Source: Liminaster sp045576355
GTDB taxonomy: Bacteria; Bacteroidota; Bacteroidia; Bacteroidales; UBA3663
Direction: 5' to 3'
Length of the DNA stretch: 64,000 bases
NCBI GenBank assembly: GCA_045576355.1
Contig: JAZNGG010000020.1
Coordinates: 38,815-102,814, forward strand
Below the pieces are notes generated by a model. That model was not told the origin of the DNA, made no database searches, and saw nothing but the letters and a program-made list of their open reading frames with translations. The position numbers and the translations under genes were made by a program. The stretch's first letter is position 1, and the number at the start of each line of letters is the position of its first letter. This document shows, one piece after another, positions 63,813-64,000 of the stretch.

Positions 63813-63989
63813 CTGTCCGGTAAAAATCATGAAGCGTGTCAAAAACAACATTTCCCCGGACAGCCGATATGTTTGGTATACATATGAGCCATTTTAGGGG
63901 GAAAAGTGCAGGATAAAGCTTAAAATGGGAAATAACAACCATATATGATAAGTCTATTCTCATTTATCAATGTGATTTTTACCGGACAG
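63813..63989. mobile_element. MITE-like element with 17-bp inverted repeats
   Basis: Perfect 17-bp inverted repeats bound the segment: CTGTCCGGTAAAAATCA at 63813-63829 and its complement at 63973-63989, 143 bp apart. An extra copy of CCGGACAGCCG occurs inside near 63857 and again at the right end. There is no transposase gene inside. No target duplication was found. It could be a short non-autonomous element, or the right repeat could be one end of an insertion sequence that continues beyond the window. Confidence 0.45.
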
Positions 63990-64000
63990 CCGTGAATATC

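Noticed and set aside
63646..63963. 105-residue minus-strand protein at the right edge
   Set aside because: It spans the left inverted repeat of the MITE-like element and contains no recognised domain; kept only as a note.

Overview
The window looks like a chromosomal segment of a Bacteroidales bacterium, probably close to Porphyromonadaceae. Three things point there. Promoters have the Bacteroidetes form (TTTG, 19-20 nt, TAnnTTTG) and occur upstream of many genes. Several families are typical of the phylum: a GT3-type glycogen synthase, DUF4954, DUF4293, DUF3316, a Bacteroidetes-type omega subunit beside BamD, and a ParC-like topoisomerase with an AAPRY active site. Shine-Dalgarno sequences are weak or absent. 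No plasmid, phage or complete insertion sequence is seen. The species cannot be named from the sequence alone.

Layout. 1-2440: an array of 22-bp repeats with an antisense promoter and hairpin, then a TPR/HTH regulator gene broken by an in-frame TAG. 2793-7242: housekeeping run DUF177-rpmF-fabH-era-der. 7598-11861: glycogen synthase and alpha-glucan phosphorylase. 12453-19057: LptF/G permease, ribBA, aminotransferase and PBP1A. 19355-24444: aquaporin, then on the minus strand an OadB-type sodium pump subunit and a Wzc-like tyrosine kinase with a Gly-Tyr tail. 25161-33499: five co-directional envelope genes of unknown function (LPP20-like lipoprotein, FlgT/LPP20-like protein, two PEGA/beta-barrel proteins, transglutaminase-like protein). 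33921-38680 (minus): isomerase, FGGY kinase and split transketolase, matching the D-apiose transketolase route. 38899-43631: parC, a DUF3316 protein and an S41 protease lipoprotein. 43803-43884: tRNA-Leu(UAG). 44187-44604: another repeat array with hairpin and antisense promoter. 44677-53720 (minus): two membrane proteins, umuC, umuD, glmS, DUF4954, then DUF4293, omega and bamD. 53994-56858: inositol-phosphate synthase, divergent sigma factor, peroxiredoxin. 56921-63464: tripartite RND efflux operon with a divergent AraC-type regulator. 63813-63989: a MITE-like inverted-repeat element at the right edge.

How the genes work together. Much of the window is core metabolism and envelope assembly: fatty acid initiation, ribosome biogenesis GTPases, LPS transport, peptidoglycan synthesis, BAM, UDP-GlcNAc precursor supply and inositol lipids. 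The accessory parts are the PEGA/barrel locus, the apiose-type operon, the efflux cassette and the 22-bp repeat arrays. The best candidates for something undescribed are the five-gene PEGA/barrel/transglutaminase locus and the 22-bp arrays. Two of the arrays share a conserved antisense promoter and hairpin, which suggests small RNAs. All assignments come from reading the sequence without database searches.
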